NCBI GenBank assembly: GCA_040386975.1 | Contig: JAZKEO010000006.1 | Span: 186,001 to 250,000, forward strand | Reading direction: 5' to 3' | Length of the DNA: 64,000 nt | Source: M2408 sp040386975 | Lineage (GTDB): Bacteria; Bacteroidota; Bacteroidia; Flavobacteriales_D; Crocinitomicaceae | Part shown: piece after piece, positions 7,765-17,986 of the stretch | How the letters are laid out: each line of letters opens with the position of its first letter | How positions within the stretch are numbered: position 1 is the stretch's first letter | The notes under the pieces: model-generated | Seen by the model: only the letters and a program-made list of their open reading frames with translations | What the model was told of the DNA's origin: nothing | The model's database searches: none | Made by a program: the position numbers and the translations under genes

Positions 7765-9810
7765 ATTCAGGTAAAAAACTACGTTCAAGGAAAATGGCAA
7801 GCTGGAGAAGGAATTGAAACAAATCTTTACAATGCGCTTAATGGTGATTTAATCGGAAATACTTCGAGTAAAGGACTTGATTATGAATCTATTTTAGAAT
7901 ACGGAAGAAATCACGGTGGTTCAGCATTGCGAAAAATGACTTTCCAAGAAAGAGGTCGCATGTTGAAAGCTTTGGCTTTGTTTTTACAAGAAAAGAAAGA
8001 ATCATATTATCAATTGAGTGCTTTGACTGGAGCAACGCGTGTTGATTCTTGGATAGATATTGAAGGAGGAATTGGAAATGTTTTTGCCAATGCAAGTTTG
8101 AGAAAACAATTCCCAGATTTACCTTATTACGTGGACGGTGTTGCTGCTCCTTTATCAAAAAATGGTTCGTTCATCGGACATCACATCATGACTCCAAAAC
8201 GAGGAGTTGCCATTCACATAAACGCTTTTAATTTCCCAATTTGGGGAATGTTGGAAAAAATTGCGGTGAATTTGATGGCGGGAGTTCCTGCAATTGTGAA
8301 ACCGTCAGAATTTACCTGTTTTTTAACGGAATTGATGGTAAAAGACATCATCGATTCTAAAATTTTACCGGAAGGAAGTTTGCAACTTGTGTGCGGTTTA
8401 GGTCGTGGAATCCTTGATTTTGTTGACATGGAAGATACAGTAACTTTCACTGGAAGTGCACACACAGGAAAAGTATTGAAAGCTTTACCACAAATTGCAG
8501 ATAAAAGTGTTGCTTTTAACTTGGAAGCAGATTCGTTGAATGCAACGATTTTAGGAAAATATGCAACTCCTGATACGGCTGAGTTTGATTTGTTTATCAA
8601 AGAAACAGTAAAAGAAATCACGATAAAAGCGGGTCAAAAATGTACAGCTGTTAGAAGAATCATCGTTCCAGAAAATTTACTGGATGAGGTTCAAAAAGCG
8701 ATTTCAGCTCGATTGGCTTCAACAAAAATTGGTGATCCAGCGATGGAGGGTGTTCGCATGGGTTCATTAGCAACACGCACACAAGTTGATCGTGTACGTG
8801 AAAATGTGAATAAATTGGCTAAAACACAGGAAATCATTTTTGGAAATGTAAACGAAGTTGAAATATCGGGAGGAGATTCAGAAAAAGGAGCATTTTTCTC
8901 ACCAATTTTGTTTTACAACAACGATCCATTTAACAAAACGGATGTACATGAAATTGAGGCTTTTGGACCAGTTTCAACGATTATGCCTTACAAAGATATT
9001 GACGATGCAGTGAAATTGGCTCGTATGGGTAAAGGTTCTTTGGTTTCGTCTATCGTTACACCTAACGACAAAGAAGCAACAGATTACGTGGTTGAAGCTG
9101 CAAGTATGCACGGTAGAATTTTGGTCTTAAACAAAGATTGTGCGAAGGAAAGTACAGGACATGGTTCGCCAATGCCACTTTTAACGCACGGTGGACCAGG
9201 AAGAGCTGGTGGAGGAGAGGAAATGGGTGGAAAACGCGGTGTTTTACATTATTTACAAAGAACAGCTATTCAAGGTCATCCAACAACGATTACTAAAATT
9301 ACACAGCAATTTCAGGTTGGTGCAGAAATGCCAGAAGCAAATCCACACGTTTTTAGAAAACATTTTGAGGAAATGGAAGTGGGAGAAACTGTTTTCACAC
9401 ACAAACACACCGTTTCTGATGCTGATATTGTGAATTTCGCCAATGTTTCGGGAGATAATTTTTATGCTCACATGGATGCGACTTCTTTGGAAGGAACAAT
9501 TTTTGAAAAACGTGTAGCTCACGGTTATTTTGTGCTTTCAAAAGCCGCAGGATTATTTGTTGACCCAAAGAAAGGTCCCGTTTTATTGAACTATGGAATT
9601 GACGAAGCACGTTTCACAAAACCAGTTTACCCAGGAGCAACCTTAGGTGTTCGCTTTACAGTAAAAGAAAAAATAGATCAAGAAAAACGCTCTGAAGACG
9701 ACATCGCTAAAGGAATTGTGAAATTTTTAGTTGATGTGTTTGACGAAACAGGAGAAACGGTTGCTTTGGCTACCATTTTAACGATGGTTAGGAAGATTAA
9801 TCAGGATTGA
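7762..9810 (+). CDS. paaZ: PaaZ: bifunctional oxepin-CoA hydrolase / 3-oxo-5,6-dehydrosuberyl-CoA semialdehyde dehydrogenase
   Basis: Opens the oxepin-CoA ring and oxidises the resulting aldehyde in phenylacetate degradation. The N-terminal aldehyde dehydrogenase domain (residues 1-510) has Glu255 in FNLEADS and catalytic Cys294 in IKAGQKCTAVRR, positions nearly identical to the E. coli enzyme. The C-terminal MaoC-like hydratase (530-682) has SDADIVNFANVSGDNFYAHMD with Asp565 and His570. The 682-residue length matches E. coli PaaZ (681). No paaA-E, paaG, paaJ or paaK genes are in the window, so the rest of the pathway lies elsewhere or PaaZ acts on another CoA ester. Confidence 0.93.
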   Translation: MIQVKNYVQGKWQAGEGIETNLYNALNGDLIGNTSSKGLDYESILEYGRNHGGSALRKMTFQERGRMLKALALFLQEKKESYYQLSALTGATRVDSWIDIEGGIGNVFANASLRKQFPDLPYYVDGVAAPLSKNGSFIGHHIMTPKRGVAIHINAFNFPIWGMLEKIAVNLMAGVPAIVKPSEFTCFLTELMVKDIIDSKILPEGSLQLVCGLGRGILDFVDMEDTVTFTGSAHTGKVLKALPQIADKSVAFNLEADSLNATILGKYATPDTAEFDLFIKETVKEITIKAGQKCTAVRRIIVPENLLDEVQKAISARLASTKIGDPAMEGVRMGSLATRTQVDRVRENVNKLAKTQEIIFGNVNEVEISGGDSEKGAFFSPILFYNNDPFNKTDVHEIEAFGPVSTIMPYKDIDDAVKLARMGKGSLVSSIVTPNDKEATDYVVEAASMHGRILVLNKDCAKESTGHGSPMPLLTHGGPGRAGGGEEMGGKRGVLHYLQRTAIQGHPTTITKITQQFQVGAEMPEANPHVFRKHFEEMEVGETVFTHKHTVSDADIVNFANVSGDNFYAHMDATSLEGTIFEKRVAHGYFVLSKAAGLFVDPKKGPVLLNYGIDEARFTKPVYPGATLGVRFTVKEKIDQEKRSEDDIAKGIVKFLVDVFDETGETVALATILTMVRKINQD

Positions 9811-9832
9811 GGGTTTTACTTAAAAACAAATA

Positions 9833-10960
9833 TTATTTCAAAAATGAAAATTTAGTTTTTCCATTTTTGAAAAGATTAATATGAAGAAATTCTTCAGAAG
9901 GAGAACATAATTTCCCAGATAAATCATACGTTTTTAAGATATTATCATCTGAAAATTCAATTTTTTTTATTTTTTCAATCCCCAAGCTATACTGGTCACT
10001 TCGATAAAGTAATCCAGTTGAACTATTATTTTCTCTCCCAGTTAGAAAAAAATAATTTTCTGAATAAGTTAGTGAAGTGGTATAAATTAAATCTGTTAAT
10101 CCTGAATTATTTAATTCAAACCAATTTTGTCCTTGGTCAGTTGACTTAAATATTTTGAAAATCCATCCTCCTTGTTGTATATCATGTTTGTTTGAAGTTA
10201 GGTAAATCTCTCCATTATCTAAAGTCAAGAAATTGGAAGGAATAAAAGTTGTATCATAACCAGTATTCGATTCAATCCAATTTAATCCTTCATCATTACT
10301 TATGAATAATTTTCCCCCAGTATTATTAGTGAAATTAGCATTGTAGGGTTTAGTTCCTATTATCATTTTTCCGTTGCAGAAAGCTATTTCTAGAAGAGAA
10401 ACTGAATCAGGTAAATTTTGAATGTTATTTTCTATCCAATTTTCACCTCCATCAGAAGATTTAAATAATTTATTTTCGGTATTACTATCAACACTATAGC
10501 TAATTATGAAAATATCTGTTTCGTTAGATACAATATCTTGTGGAGCATAAAAATTATCATACCCTTGCATTGAAATCGTCCAAGATTGTCCATTATCAGT
10601 ACTTTCAAGTATTTTAACATCACTAGGCCAAACTGAAAAATTGACTGTACTGATTAAAAATTTTCCATTAAAATATGCTATATTTGTAATTGTACAAGTT
10701 GGACTTATTCCACTTGTATTTATCTCATTCCATGTCAATCCTGAATTTGAGGAAACTAATATTTTGTGAATAAACGAATCTAAAATATCATCATATATTG
10801 TACAAGTCATATATAGATTTCCATCATTGTCATTACACATACTTGATGGAGGGAAATCACTATAAAGATTAGAATTAATTGAATTCCAGTTAATTTGTGA
10901 GATCCCTATAAGTGATTGTGAAAAAAACCAAAGTAAAACGATTTTTTTTATTTGTAACAT
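9833..10960 (-). CDS. secreted Asp-box (BNR/sialidase-like) beta-propeller protein
   Basis: A 375-residue exported protein with signal peptide MLQIKKIVLLWFFSQSLIGISQ. At least five Asp-box repeats are visible: SNSGLTW, STDNGQSW, SSDGGENW, SNDEGLNW and STDQGQNW, each about 50-60 residues apart, typical of six- or seven-bladed propellers. The C-terminal tail (IEKIKKIEFSDDNILKTYD onward) resembles a divergent T9SS type A sorting domain but lacks the usual YPNP motif. Sialidase catalytic residues are not evident, so binding rather than hydrolysis is likely. It is the downstream neighbour of the giant surface protein on the same strand. Confidence 0.75.
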   Translation of the reverse strand: MLQIKKIVLLWFFSQSLIGISQINWNSINSNLYSDFPPSSMCNDNDGNLYMTCTIYDDILDSFIHKILVSSNSGLTWNEINTSGISPTCTITNIAYFNGKFLISTVNFSVWPSDVKILESTDNGQSWTISMQGYDNFYAPQDIVSNETDIFIISYSVDSNTENKLFKSSDGGENWIENNIQNLPDSVSLLEIAFCNGKMIIGTKPYNANFTNNTGGKLFISNDEGLNWIESNTGYDTTFIPSNFLTLDNGEIYLTSNKHDIQQGGWIFKIFKSTDQGQNWFELNNSGLTDLIYTTSLTYSENYFFLTGRENNSSTGLLYRSDQYSLGIEKIKKIEFSDDNILKTYDLSGKLCSPSEEFLHINLFKNGKTKFSFLK

Positions 10961-11028
10961 AAGTTAGATTTTGAAACAAATATACAATTTTATCAAGAAT
11001 TTGATAAATGCTTTTTTTAAACTTTTTC

Positions 11029-14000
11029 TTAATCCTTTATCAAATGGAAAAACCCGATGTCTTTTTTACCCTTCAATCCAGTTGGAAAAAACTCATAGAA
11101 ATAAACATCTTCCGACAAATTAGAAGCGTCTAAATCATTGCGGTAATTTTCTTGCTCGTGAATTAAAACTCCCCAACGGTTGAAAATTCGCAGTAGCGTT
11201 CCATTCATGTATTCGGCATTAAATACGGTAAAATAATCATTTATTCCATCGCCATTTGGTGTACAGAAATTTGCTGCGTGTCCCGAACAGTCAACTAAAA
11301 GAACTAAAATAGAATCTGTAAATTGACAACCATTTGAATCAATGGCGGTTAAGAAAACTGGATCTAATCCATTTGGGGTGAAGTTGATTTCCGTAGAATT
11401 ACCATTCCAAATAAAGCTATATTCAGCATTTGGGATATGTAAATCAAAGGCAAAATCCAAACATAAAATGGTATCTTCTCCTAAATTAAATTGAGGTAAA
11501 CCGAATGTTGAAATGGAGATAGAATCATCGTGAAAACAGCCATAAACATCTGTTACTTGAGCAATATAAATTCCATTGTTACTTAAAGTGAGTGAATCAA
11601 GAAAAACAACAACGTCTTGAATTTGAGAATTATCTGGTAAAATCCACGTTAAATTTCCAGCTGATAAATCTGCCGATAAAGTAATTTCATTGTTTTGACA
11701 AAATATATCACTGGCTTGAATATTCAAATCAAACATCGGCAAAAGCGTTAAAGGAATAGTTATACTTGAACTTTTACAGCCATCCGAATTTGTGGCAAAA
11801 ACACTTAAGTTATTCGTTTCTAAATCTGAATAATTAATGCTTAAATTCAATGAATTAATGGTGTCAGAACCATTTATCCAAAAATAGAATTGATTGTCGT
11901 TTTGAGTATGTGAAATTGTTAGTTGCTCCATAGGACAGAGCGAATCATCAAAAGTATTCAAGACAATTGGTGTGTTGTTGTTTATTTCTAGTGTGACAGA
12001 ATTTGTGTTACTTGTACAAATATCTTGAGCCAAAAGCGTTATCACAGAATCTGCACCGAAAGTAATGTTTTGAATAAGAGCTTGTTCAGTCGTTGAAATA
12101 ACATTTCCATTGTATGTCCATGTATAAGAAACATGTTCCAAGGGATTTACTGATAAAAGTACATTTTCATTTGTACAAACTACTGTATCACCCAAAATGA
12201 TTGGTTGTAATAAAGGTTGAAGCACGTCAACGTTAACTTCAGCAAAACTTAAGGGACACAATGTATTTGAATAAGCCACATAAATTGAAGTATCTTCAAT
12301 CAAGTTTTGAAAAGTAAAAGTTGAACCTGTTGCAATTTCTTGCGAAGTATTTGGGTCGGAATACCAAACGATATTGAAGTTACTTTGGTGAGAAATTGTT
12401 GCATCACTTCCAGTACAAATTACCAAATCATCAATTATCGGAGGGCTTGAACCATCAATGACTGTAATTTCAATCGTGTCACTTTGCATCGTACAACCGT
12501 AATTATTCACTGCAAAAACGGAATAGAATCCAGCAACATTGGTGTAAAAATCACTTTGATTGTATATACCGTTTGACCATTCATAAAAGTTTAATCCAGG
12601 AGTTGCTTGCACATGGACAGAATCAGCAAAACAAATGTTTGAGCTCAAAGGTTGAATGTCTAAAGTAAAACTTCCATTAATTAAAGTGACACTATCAATT
12701 ACCGTTACGCCACATTGTGTGACATCACATACATACGTTCCTGCTTGGTTTACAGTTATTTCATCTGAGTTTGAATTTATTGGAGCATGCCAATTTACAG
12801 CAGCCAAACCACCGTGAATAGCAGTTAGAGTTATTGGTTCGTCTTTACAAACAATATTGGTTGGAGAAAATTCTAAAAATGGCGTAATGTATTCTCTAAT
12901 TTCTGCTTGATTGGTGAGTAATTGACAACCAGCTGAATCTGTAAAAATACAGGCATAAAAACCTTGCTCATAACCGTAAACAGAATCGTTTGTTGAAATC
13001 ACAAAACCTTCTGGGCCAAGCCATTCGTAAGATAAACCTTCTTTGTCAAGTGTCAGTAAAACAGAATCTTGTGGACAGATGATTCCATCGATTGGATCCA
13101 TAAAAACAAGTGGAGGTTGTTTTTCTAAAACAAGAACTGATTTATTAAACGGGCATGAAATTTCACTGTAATTATAAACTCCTGATAAAGAATAATAACC
13201 TGATTCATTTACTTTTATACTATCAGAATCCTCACTTGTCCATAGAATACTTGAACCATACCAAGTTAAATTTGAAATATTCTCAGTTGTATATAAAAAA
13301 TTATAGCTATCTGGACATAACAATTCATCACCTAAAATTTCAAAACTTGGATTTTCTTTTACATCAACATAAAATGAATCAGTAAACGGCTTATAAATAG
13401 TCGTATCTAAAGCACATAAATTTTCATATCCCAAAGTTAAATTTTGTGTTACTTTATACCAACCGCTTTGATTTGCTTGGAAAGAAGTGTAATGTCCATT
13501 TGTACTTCCTGAAAAATTTACTCCGTTAAATGAAATTATTGCAGAAGCTGAAAAAACTAATTCAGTATGAGAAATTAAAGATGAATTAGAATTTGTTAAT
13601 GAATCTGCAATTAAAATTCCTACAGGTTGATTTTTACAAATCATGATACTATCATTTCCATCAAAAGTATCGTTTAGAACTAAATAAGGAATAATTGAAT
13701 CGTAAGTTTGTGGGTAAATTAAATAATAATTGAAACCGTCACCATTAGAACACCCAAATTCATTAATTACATTGACATAAATGTTAGATGAAACTTGGGT
13801 TTGATAATTTTGGTTGTTTATAAGAGTTTCATATAAATTTATTTGTTCAATATTTATTGTGGCGGTGCAGTTTGCACATATATTATTAAAATAGAAATTA
13901 AGTGTGTCTGGAAAACACCTTGTTAGGGATTGATAATTGTTTGTGTTTGTATTTACTCCGTGATCGTCTGTTAAAATTGGTAACGCTGGTCTTTCATGAT

Positions 14001-15771
14001 AATCTATATAAATTGAATCAATAAATGAATAACATGCATCAAGTCGATTAATATTGACAATATACAAACCATCAAGACTTTGATAGCTTACACTTTCATA
14101 CCATAAAACCCCATTATTCCATTGTCCCTCATAAAGTGGACCAAAACATGTAGCTGTATTTATTTTAAGATTGGCATACTGGTTAGGGCAATAGTCAATT
14201 GAGTCTACATCAGGAAATATATTCATTGGTATTGAATCATAAAATTGACTTTGAGGAGTGAAATGATTATAATAATTATAAAGAGATGAATTAGTTGAAA
14301 TCATTTTAGCTGTGAAAAAATTTATTGATTCATCACCCAAAACACTTATAAAATTTATGATATTACTTATATCACAATCATTATTGTTAAAATAATTTTG
14401 ATTTGGTAAATTTGTTAAGTTTAAATTTTGATTTTGTTCAAACGGGAAATACAAATTAGTTCCATAACTTCCTGTTATAACGGGTTTATCACTTTCTTTT
14501 ATATCAATTCCCCAGCAGATTTCTTCCCTTTGTCCACCAGCTTGTCTTTTCCATAAAAGATTGCCATTACTTGAAAATTTTGAAACGAAAATGTCTTTAA
14601 ATCCGGCACTTTGAAAATGTGCTGTTCCTGTGGAATCTCGGTATTCATCAAAATTACAACGGAAATAACCACCAATGTAAATGTTGTCAGCAGCATCAAT
14701 TGTTAAGGCTCTTGAAGAAACATCGTTTTCAGAACCATTTGCTTTTCCCCAGATGTAATTTCCGGATGGACTGAGTTTGAGAACAAATATTTTTCGAGAA
14801 TAGGGATTTGTTACAATGTTAAAAGATTCGTTTGCCCAAACAACGAGTTGACCTAAAAAGTCTCCTGTAACAACTACATTTTGTTGATTGTCAATTTCGA
14901 TGTCGTAGGCCAAAACTTGTCCAGCAGCCAATTTATCAAACCAAAGGAAATTTCCGTTTGCATCAAATTTTGTGACAAAACCTGCATTGTTAATTTGATT
15001 ATTGATTGGATGACCAAAAAAGTTTATTGTGTCAGAAAATTGTCCTGCGACGTATACATTATTGGAAGCATCAGTTGTTACTGCTAAACCACGATCGTCA
15101 AATTCGGCATAAGCTGCTTTTGACCACAAAGGATTTCCGTTGTTGTCATATTTTGCAACAAAAATATCAAAGGATGGTTCATTAGTTATAAGATTTGTTT
15201 GACTTGTGAAAGTTTGTGTTCCATACGTTGCAATTCCTTCAAATTGACCAGTTGTGATGATGTTATTTTGACTGTCAACAGTTAAACCGTAAACATTATC
15301 GCCTAAATTTCCACCATCTTTTCTTGCCCAAATAATATCTCCATCGTTCGATAATTTAGCAATAAAAATATCTTTTGAGTTATTTGTAGCTGTTAATTCT
15401 ATCGATTCAAAAGTAATATTCCCATAAAATGTTCCAGTAATAATGATTTCATTTGTGTTTGTCAAAGCGATTTTCATTCCTCTATCTGCTTGATTTCCAC
15501 CAAAACGTTTTGTCCAAAGGTAATTTCCTTGAGGGTCAATTTTAGCTACAATTACTTCGCTGTAACCTGTTGTAATATCAATTTGAATGTTTTGAAATTC
15601 CGTATCTCCTGAAATGTAACCTGTAATGTATGAATTTCCTGCATCATCTAAAACAATGTCCATGGATTCGGCAGTTGCATCACTTGTTGAATTTGCTATC
15701 CAAACATTGTTTTGAGAAAATATTTGAGAAAAGCTTAAAAAAAATAGAAGTAGAAATAGGAATTTTTTCAT
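11029..15771 (-). CDS. giant T9SS type B surface protein with SBBP propeller and CHU_C domain
   Basis: About 1580 residues, exported and probably anchored or released by the type IX system. Start ATG at 15771 gives a clean signal peptide (MKKFLFLLLFFLSFSQIFSQ); the 11 upstream codons in frame are not signal-like. Residues about 30-430 hold SBBP-type beta-propeller repeats (GNSYITGYISGD, GNYLWTKRFGGNQADRG and similar). The middle is a chain of Ig/PKD-like modules, and the C-terminus is the gliding-motility CHU_C sorting domain: FCTPNGDGINDYF, LRIFNRWGVLIHE, EDVYFYEFFPTG. Likely role is adhesion or gliding on surfaces, by family. No catalytic domain seen. Confidence 0.88.
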   Translation of the reverse strand: MKKFLFLLLFFLSFSQIFSQNNVWIANSTSDATAESMDIVLDDAGNSYITGYISGDTEFQNIQIDITTGYSEVIVAKIDPQGNYLWTKRFGGNQADRGMKIALTNTNEIIITGTFYGNITFESIELTATNNSKDIFIAKLSNDGDIIWARKDGGNLGDNVYGLTVDSQNNIITTGQFEGIATYGTQTFTSQTNLITNEPSFDIFVAKYDNNGNPLWSKAAYAEFDDRGLAVTTDASNNVYVAGQFSDTINFFGHPINNQINNAGFVTKFDANGNFLWFDKLAAGQVLAYDIEIDNQQNVVVTGDFLGQLVVWANESFNIVTNPYSRKIFVLKLSPSGNYIWGKANGSENDVSSRALTIDAADNIYIGGYFRCNFDEYRDSTGTAHFQSAGFKDIFVSKFSSNGNLLWKRQAGGQREEICWGIDIKESDKPVITGSYGTNLYFPFEQNQNLNLTNLPNQNYFNNNDCDISNIINFISVLGDESINFFTAKMISTNSSLYNYYNHFTPQSQFYDSIPMNIFPDVDSIDYCPNQYANLKINTATCFGPLYEGQWNNGVLWYESVSYQSLDGLYIVNINRLDACYSFIDSIYIDYHERPALPILTDDHGVNTNTNNYQSLTRCFPDTLNFYFNNICANCTATINIEQINLYETLINNQNYQTQVSSNIYVNVINEFGCSNGDGFNYYLIYPQTYDSIIPYLVLNDTFDGNDSIMICKNQPVGILIADSLTNSNSSLISHTELVFSASAIISFNGVNFSGSTNGHYTSFQANQSGWYKVTQNLTLGYENLCALDTTIYKPFTDSFYVDVKENPSFEILGDELLCPDSYNFLYTTENISNLTWYGSSILWTSEDSDSIKVNESGYYSLSGVYNYSEISCPFNKSVLVLEKQPPLVFMDPIDGIICPQDSVLLTLDKEGLSYEWLGPEGFVISTNDSVYGYEQGFYACIFTDSAGCQLLTNQAEIREYITPFLEFSPTNIVCKDEPITLTAIHGGLAAVNWHAPINSNSDEITVNQAGTYVCDVTQCGVTVIDSVTLINGSFTLDIQPLSSNICFADSVHVQATPGLNFYEWSNGIYNQSDFYTNVAGFYSVFAVNNYGCTMQSDTIEITVIDGSSPPIIDDLVICTGSDATISHQSNFNIVWYSDPNTSQEIATGSTFTFQNLIEDTSIYVAYSNTLCPLSFAEVNVDVLQPLLQPIILGDTVVCTNENVLLSVNPLEHVSYTWTYNGNVISTTEQALIQNITFGADSVITLLAQDICTSNTNSVTLEINNNTPIVLNTFDDSLCPMEQLTISHTQNDNQFYFWINGSDTINSLNLSINYSDLETNNLSVFATNSDGCKSSSITIPLTLLPMFDLNIQASDIFCQNNEITLSADLSAGNLTWILPDNSQIQDVVVFLDSLTLSNNGIYIAQVTDVYGCFHDDSISISTFGLPQFNLGEDTILCLDFAFDLHIPNAEYSFIWNGNSTEINFTPNGLDPVFLTAIDSNGCQFTDSILVLLVDCSGHAANFCTPNGDGINDYFTVFNAEYMNGTLLRIFNRWGVLIHEQENYRNDLDASNLSEDVYFYEFFPTGLKGKKDIGFFHLIKD

Positions 15772-15886
15772 AGTATAATGGTTTAAGCTTTTTAAGTAAG
15801 ACAATAAAAAATTGAATTACCCCTAAAGATAAAACGAATTAATTTAAAATAGGTTGGATAAATATTATTTTTCTCAAATATTTTTT

Positions 15887-15894
15887 TACCTTCG
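15887..15894 (+). promoter_or_regulatory. -7 like box TACCTTCG upstream of lipoprotein gene
   Basis: TACCTTCG lies 11 bases before the ATG at 15906. It matches the Bacteroidota -7 consensus TAnnTTTG except for C at position 7. The same variant (TAACTTCG) precedes two other exported-protein genes at 7060 and 53280. Confidence 0.4.
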
Positions 15895-15905
15895 CTAAAA
15901 AACGC

Positions 15906-16649
15906 ATGATGAAAAACAGACTCACTTTATATATTGCTTTTTTATTAGTAGCAACTTATGTTATAAATTCTTGTACTTCTAAAACGGAAAAAAAAGTTCC
16001 TTTGGAAGTAAAAAAAGAAGTTTCTTATCCAAGAGAAATCAAAAAACGCCTTAAAAACTTTGTTTTATTAGAACAAGATTTTGTTTTGGACACACTTTTT
16101 ATGCAAGATTCAATTAAAAATCACTTGAAATATAAATTGAGTATAAATGAAGTTAAATTTTTAAGTTCAAAATTGAAAGACGATGATGTCACAGAGCCAA
16201 ACTCTTATTATCTAAATGATTACATAAAAATTGAAAGGGCAAAAAAGACGGGAAAGTATGCTGCTTTTGTAGAGCGTTTAGATATCGGCATGATGAAAGA
16301 TGCTTCCTGTTATGCTTTGGGAAGAGTTGAATTTGGCGATTCATTGGCTGTTTTAATCTGGAAAATTGATTTTTCATCGTATGAAGCTTGTCCTTTTTAT
16401 TCTGGTACACATTTTTTAGCAACGCTTATTTCAAATGGAGAATTGATTGAATGTATGCAAATTGCTTGTTCTGAAAGTGCTGGCGATGCACCCATGTCAT
16501 CGGAAACTGTTCAGGAAGCTAAATTTTCTAAAAAAGGAAGATTAAATTACCGTTATGAAAGTTCAGTTTACGAGGATGAAAACCAAATCGAACATGCGGA
16601 AGATAAGTTTGTATTTGATTTAAAAAGTAAGGGTTTTATAAAAAGATAA
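15906..16649 (+). CDS. putative lipoprotein, unknown function
   Basis: A 247-residue protein with a lipoprotein signal: MKNRLTLYIAFLLVATY followed by lipobox VINSC, so Cys is lipidated. The mature part is lysine-rich at first (SKTEKKVPLEVKKEV), then a mixed globular region with SCYALGRVEFGDSLAVLIWKID and a cluster of aromatic/Cys residues (SYEACPFYSGTHF). I do not recognise a domain. ATG codons at 15906 and 15909 are both possible. It converges with the YbhN-like gene; the two share an AT-rich inverted repeat between their stops. Confidence 0.7.
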   Translation: MMKNRLTLYIAFLLVATYVINSCTSKTEKKVPLEVKKEVSYPREIKKRLKNFVLLEQDFVLDTLFMQDSIKNHLKYKLSINEVKFLSSKLKDDDVTEPNSYYLNDYIKIERAKKTGKYAAFVERLDIGMMKDASCYALGRVEFGDSLAVLIWKIDFSSYEACPFYSGTHFLATLISNGELIECMQIACSESAGDAPMSSETVQEAKFSKKGRLNYRYESSVYEDENQIEHAEDKFVFDLKSKGFIKR

Positions 16650-16698
16650 AATCTAATAATTAAATATTTTTTCACCACGGAGATTAAGAGAAAAAGAG

Positions 16699-16725
16699 AA
16701 TTTTATTCAAAGAATAAAATTTTTT
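16699..16725 (+). terminator. intergenic hairpin between convergent genes
   Basis: AATTTTATTC (16699-16708) and GAATAAAATT (16712-16721) form a perfect 10-bp stem with a 3-base loop, followed by a T run. It sits between convergent stops (16649 and 16727) and could end transcription from the left; all-AT pairing makes it weak. Confidence 0.45.
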
Positions 16726-16726
16726 C

Positions 16727-17890
16727 TTATGTACGTTTTATCCATCTAGGTAAAATAATTCCCCCAATGATGAGGTAAGGGAAATACGAAATCAAACGCC
16801 AAAGTATAGCCAAACTCACCAACAAAAGTGTTGAATCGCTGAAATCGGTCATTAATTCACCAAAAGCATATTCTGCAACACCACTTCCTCCAGGTGTTGG
16901 ACTTACTCGCATCAAGAGCCACAAAACAAATTGTTTTCCGAGAATAAAAATGTGGTTGTTAAGTGTTAAAGTTATAAATCCAGCTAAAATGCAATTGATA
17001 ACCAAGTATCTGGAAGTCCATGAAATAAAGGTCGCTAAAAAGGTTTTTAACCAAAAGGATATTTTTTCTTGTTTAAATTCTGCCGCTGCAATTTCAACTT
17101 CTTCTCCCGTTTTTATGGCTCCATTTCGCCATTTTTTTAAGAAAGGAAGTCTGAATATGAAACTTAAAAAATGTTTAACAAAATGTGGGTAGAAGAAAAT
17201 GCTGATAAAAAGAAGTAAAAACAAGAGAAAAAAGATTCCATAAGCCATCCAAAAAGCAAATTCAACGCTGCTTGAAAATAAATTTTCTGCTGGAAATAAA
17301 GCACTTGAGGAAATAAAAAGAAAAACAAGTGGGATAATTAAAATATAAAATAAATTATCCATCATGGTTGTTACAATAACGATTGCGGTTGCTTTTCCTA
17401 AAGGGATTTTTTCCTTGTTGAGAATGAACATTGCTACTGTCGAACCACTGGCAACACCGGGAGCTAAAGCAGAAGCAAACTCCCACATCATAATGACGTA
17501 AAAAGAGGATTTCCAAGTAAGTTTGTCTTTTGTGAGGATTTTTATGCGCCACATATAAGCCAAATCTCGTCCAAACATAAAGACAATGGCTAAACCAATA
17601 AATAAAAAAGTTTGTTTTGTCCAAGAAATTTCTGCTATAAATTCGGAGTTCGTTTTTTGTCTAAAACTTCCATTTTTTTGAGGATAAAACTCCTCTTTGA
17701 TAGAAAAATCAATTTTCTTGTTTTTGTTGAAATCTTTCCAAGCATGTGTTCCTTGTTTTTTGTTTGCTTCAACAAAATGAACTTCATTTAAACTTGAAAA
17801 AAGCATAAAACTTGCAAAACCCAAAGCTAAAGTAACTGCCAACCAAATTTTCCAAGAACTAAAAGCTGAATTAAAGGTTTTTTCCGACAT
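16727..17890 (-). CDS. YbhN/AglD-type (lysylphosphatidylglycerol synthase TM region) membrane protein
   Basis: About 387 residues with eight or so hydrophobic helices. Family hallmarks are visible: MWEFASALAPGVASGSTVAMFILNKEKI, then VTTMMDNLFYIL, and near the end VSPTPGGSGVAEYAFG. These proteins form the UPF0104/LPG_synthase_TM family; known members act in lipid or polyprenol-linked flipping or in aminoacyl-lipid export. A charged soluble insert follows the first helix (KKQGTHAWKDFNKNKKIDFS). I chose ATG 17890 (MSEKTFN); the frame extends nine codons upstream. Its promoter region is shared with the divergent carboxylase gene. Confidence 0.82.
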   Translation of the reverse strand: MSEKTFNSAFSSWKIWLAVTLALGFASFMLFSSLNEVHFVEANKKQGTHAWKDFNKNKKIDFSIKEEFYPQKNGSFRQKTNSEFIAEISWTKQTFLFIGLAIVFMFGRDLAYMWRIKILTKDKLTWKSSFYVIMMWEFASALAPGVASGSTVAMFILNKEKIPLGKATAIVIVTTMMDNLFYILIIPLVFLFISSSALFPAENLFSSSVEFAFWMAYGIFFLLFLLLFISIFFYPHFVKHFLSFIFRLPFLKKWRNGAIKTGEEVEIAAAEFKQEKISFWLKTFLATFISWTSRYLVINCILAGFITLTLNNHIFILGKQFVLWLLMRVSPTPGGSGVAEYAFGELMTDFSDSTLLLVSLAILWRLISYFPYLIIGGIILPRWIKRT

Positions 17891-17932
17891 GAAGATTTTA
17901 CAAATTATTTTTCTCAAAAATAGGAATATTAG

Positions 17933-17965
17933 TTGACAGAAAAAGAATTTTAATAATTACTTTTG
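17933..17965 (+). promoter_or_regulatory. Bacteroidota promoter of carboxylase gene
   Basis: TTG at 17933-17935 (-33 region) and TACTTTTG at 17958-17965 (exact match to TAnnTTTG), separated by 22 bases, lie 21 bases before the ATG at 17987. Confidence 0.55.
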
Positions 17966-17986
17966 TTACCTAGATATTTTAAACTT

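Noticed and set aside
9191..9610. Several overlapping short frames inside paaZ
   Set aside because: They lie within the MaoC/ALDH coding sequence whose motifs are intact; shadows only.
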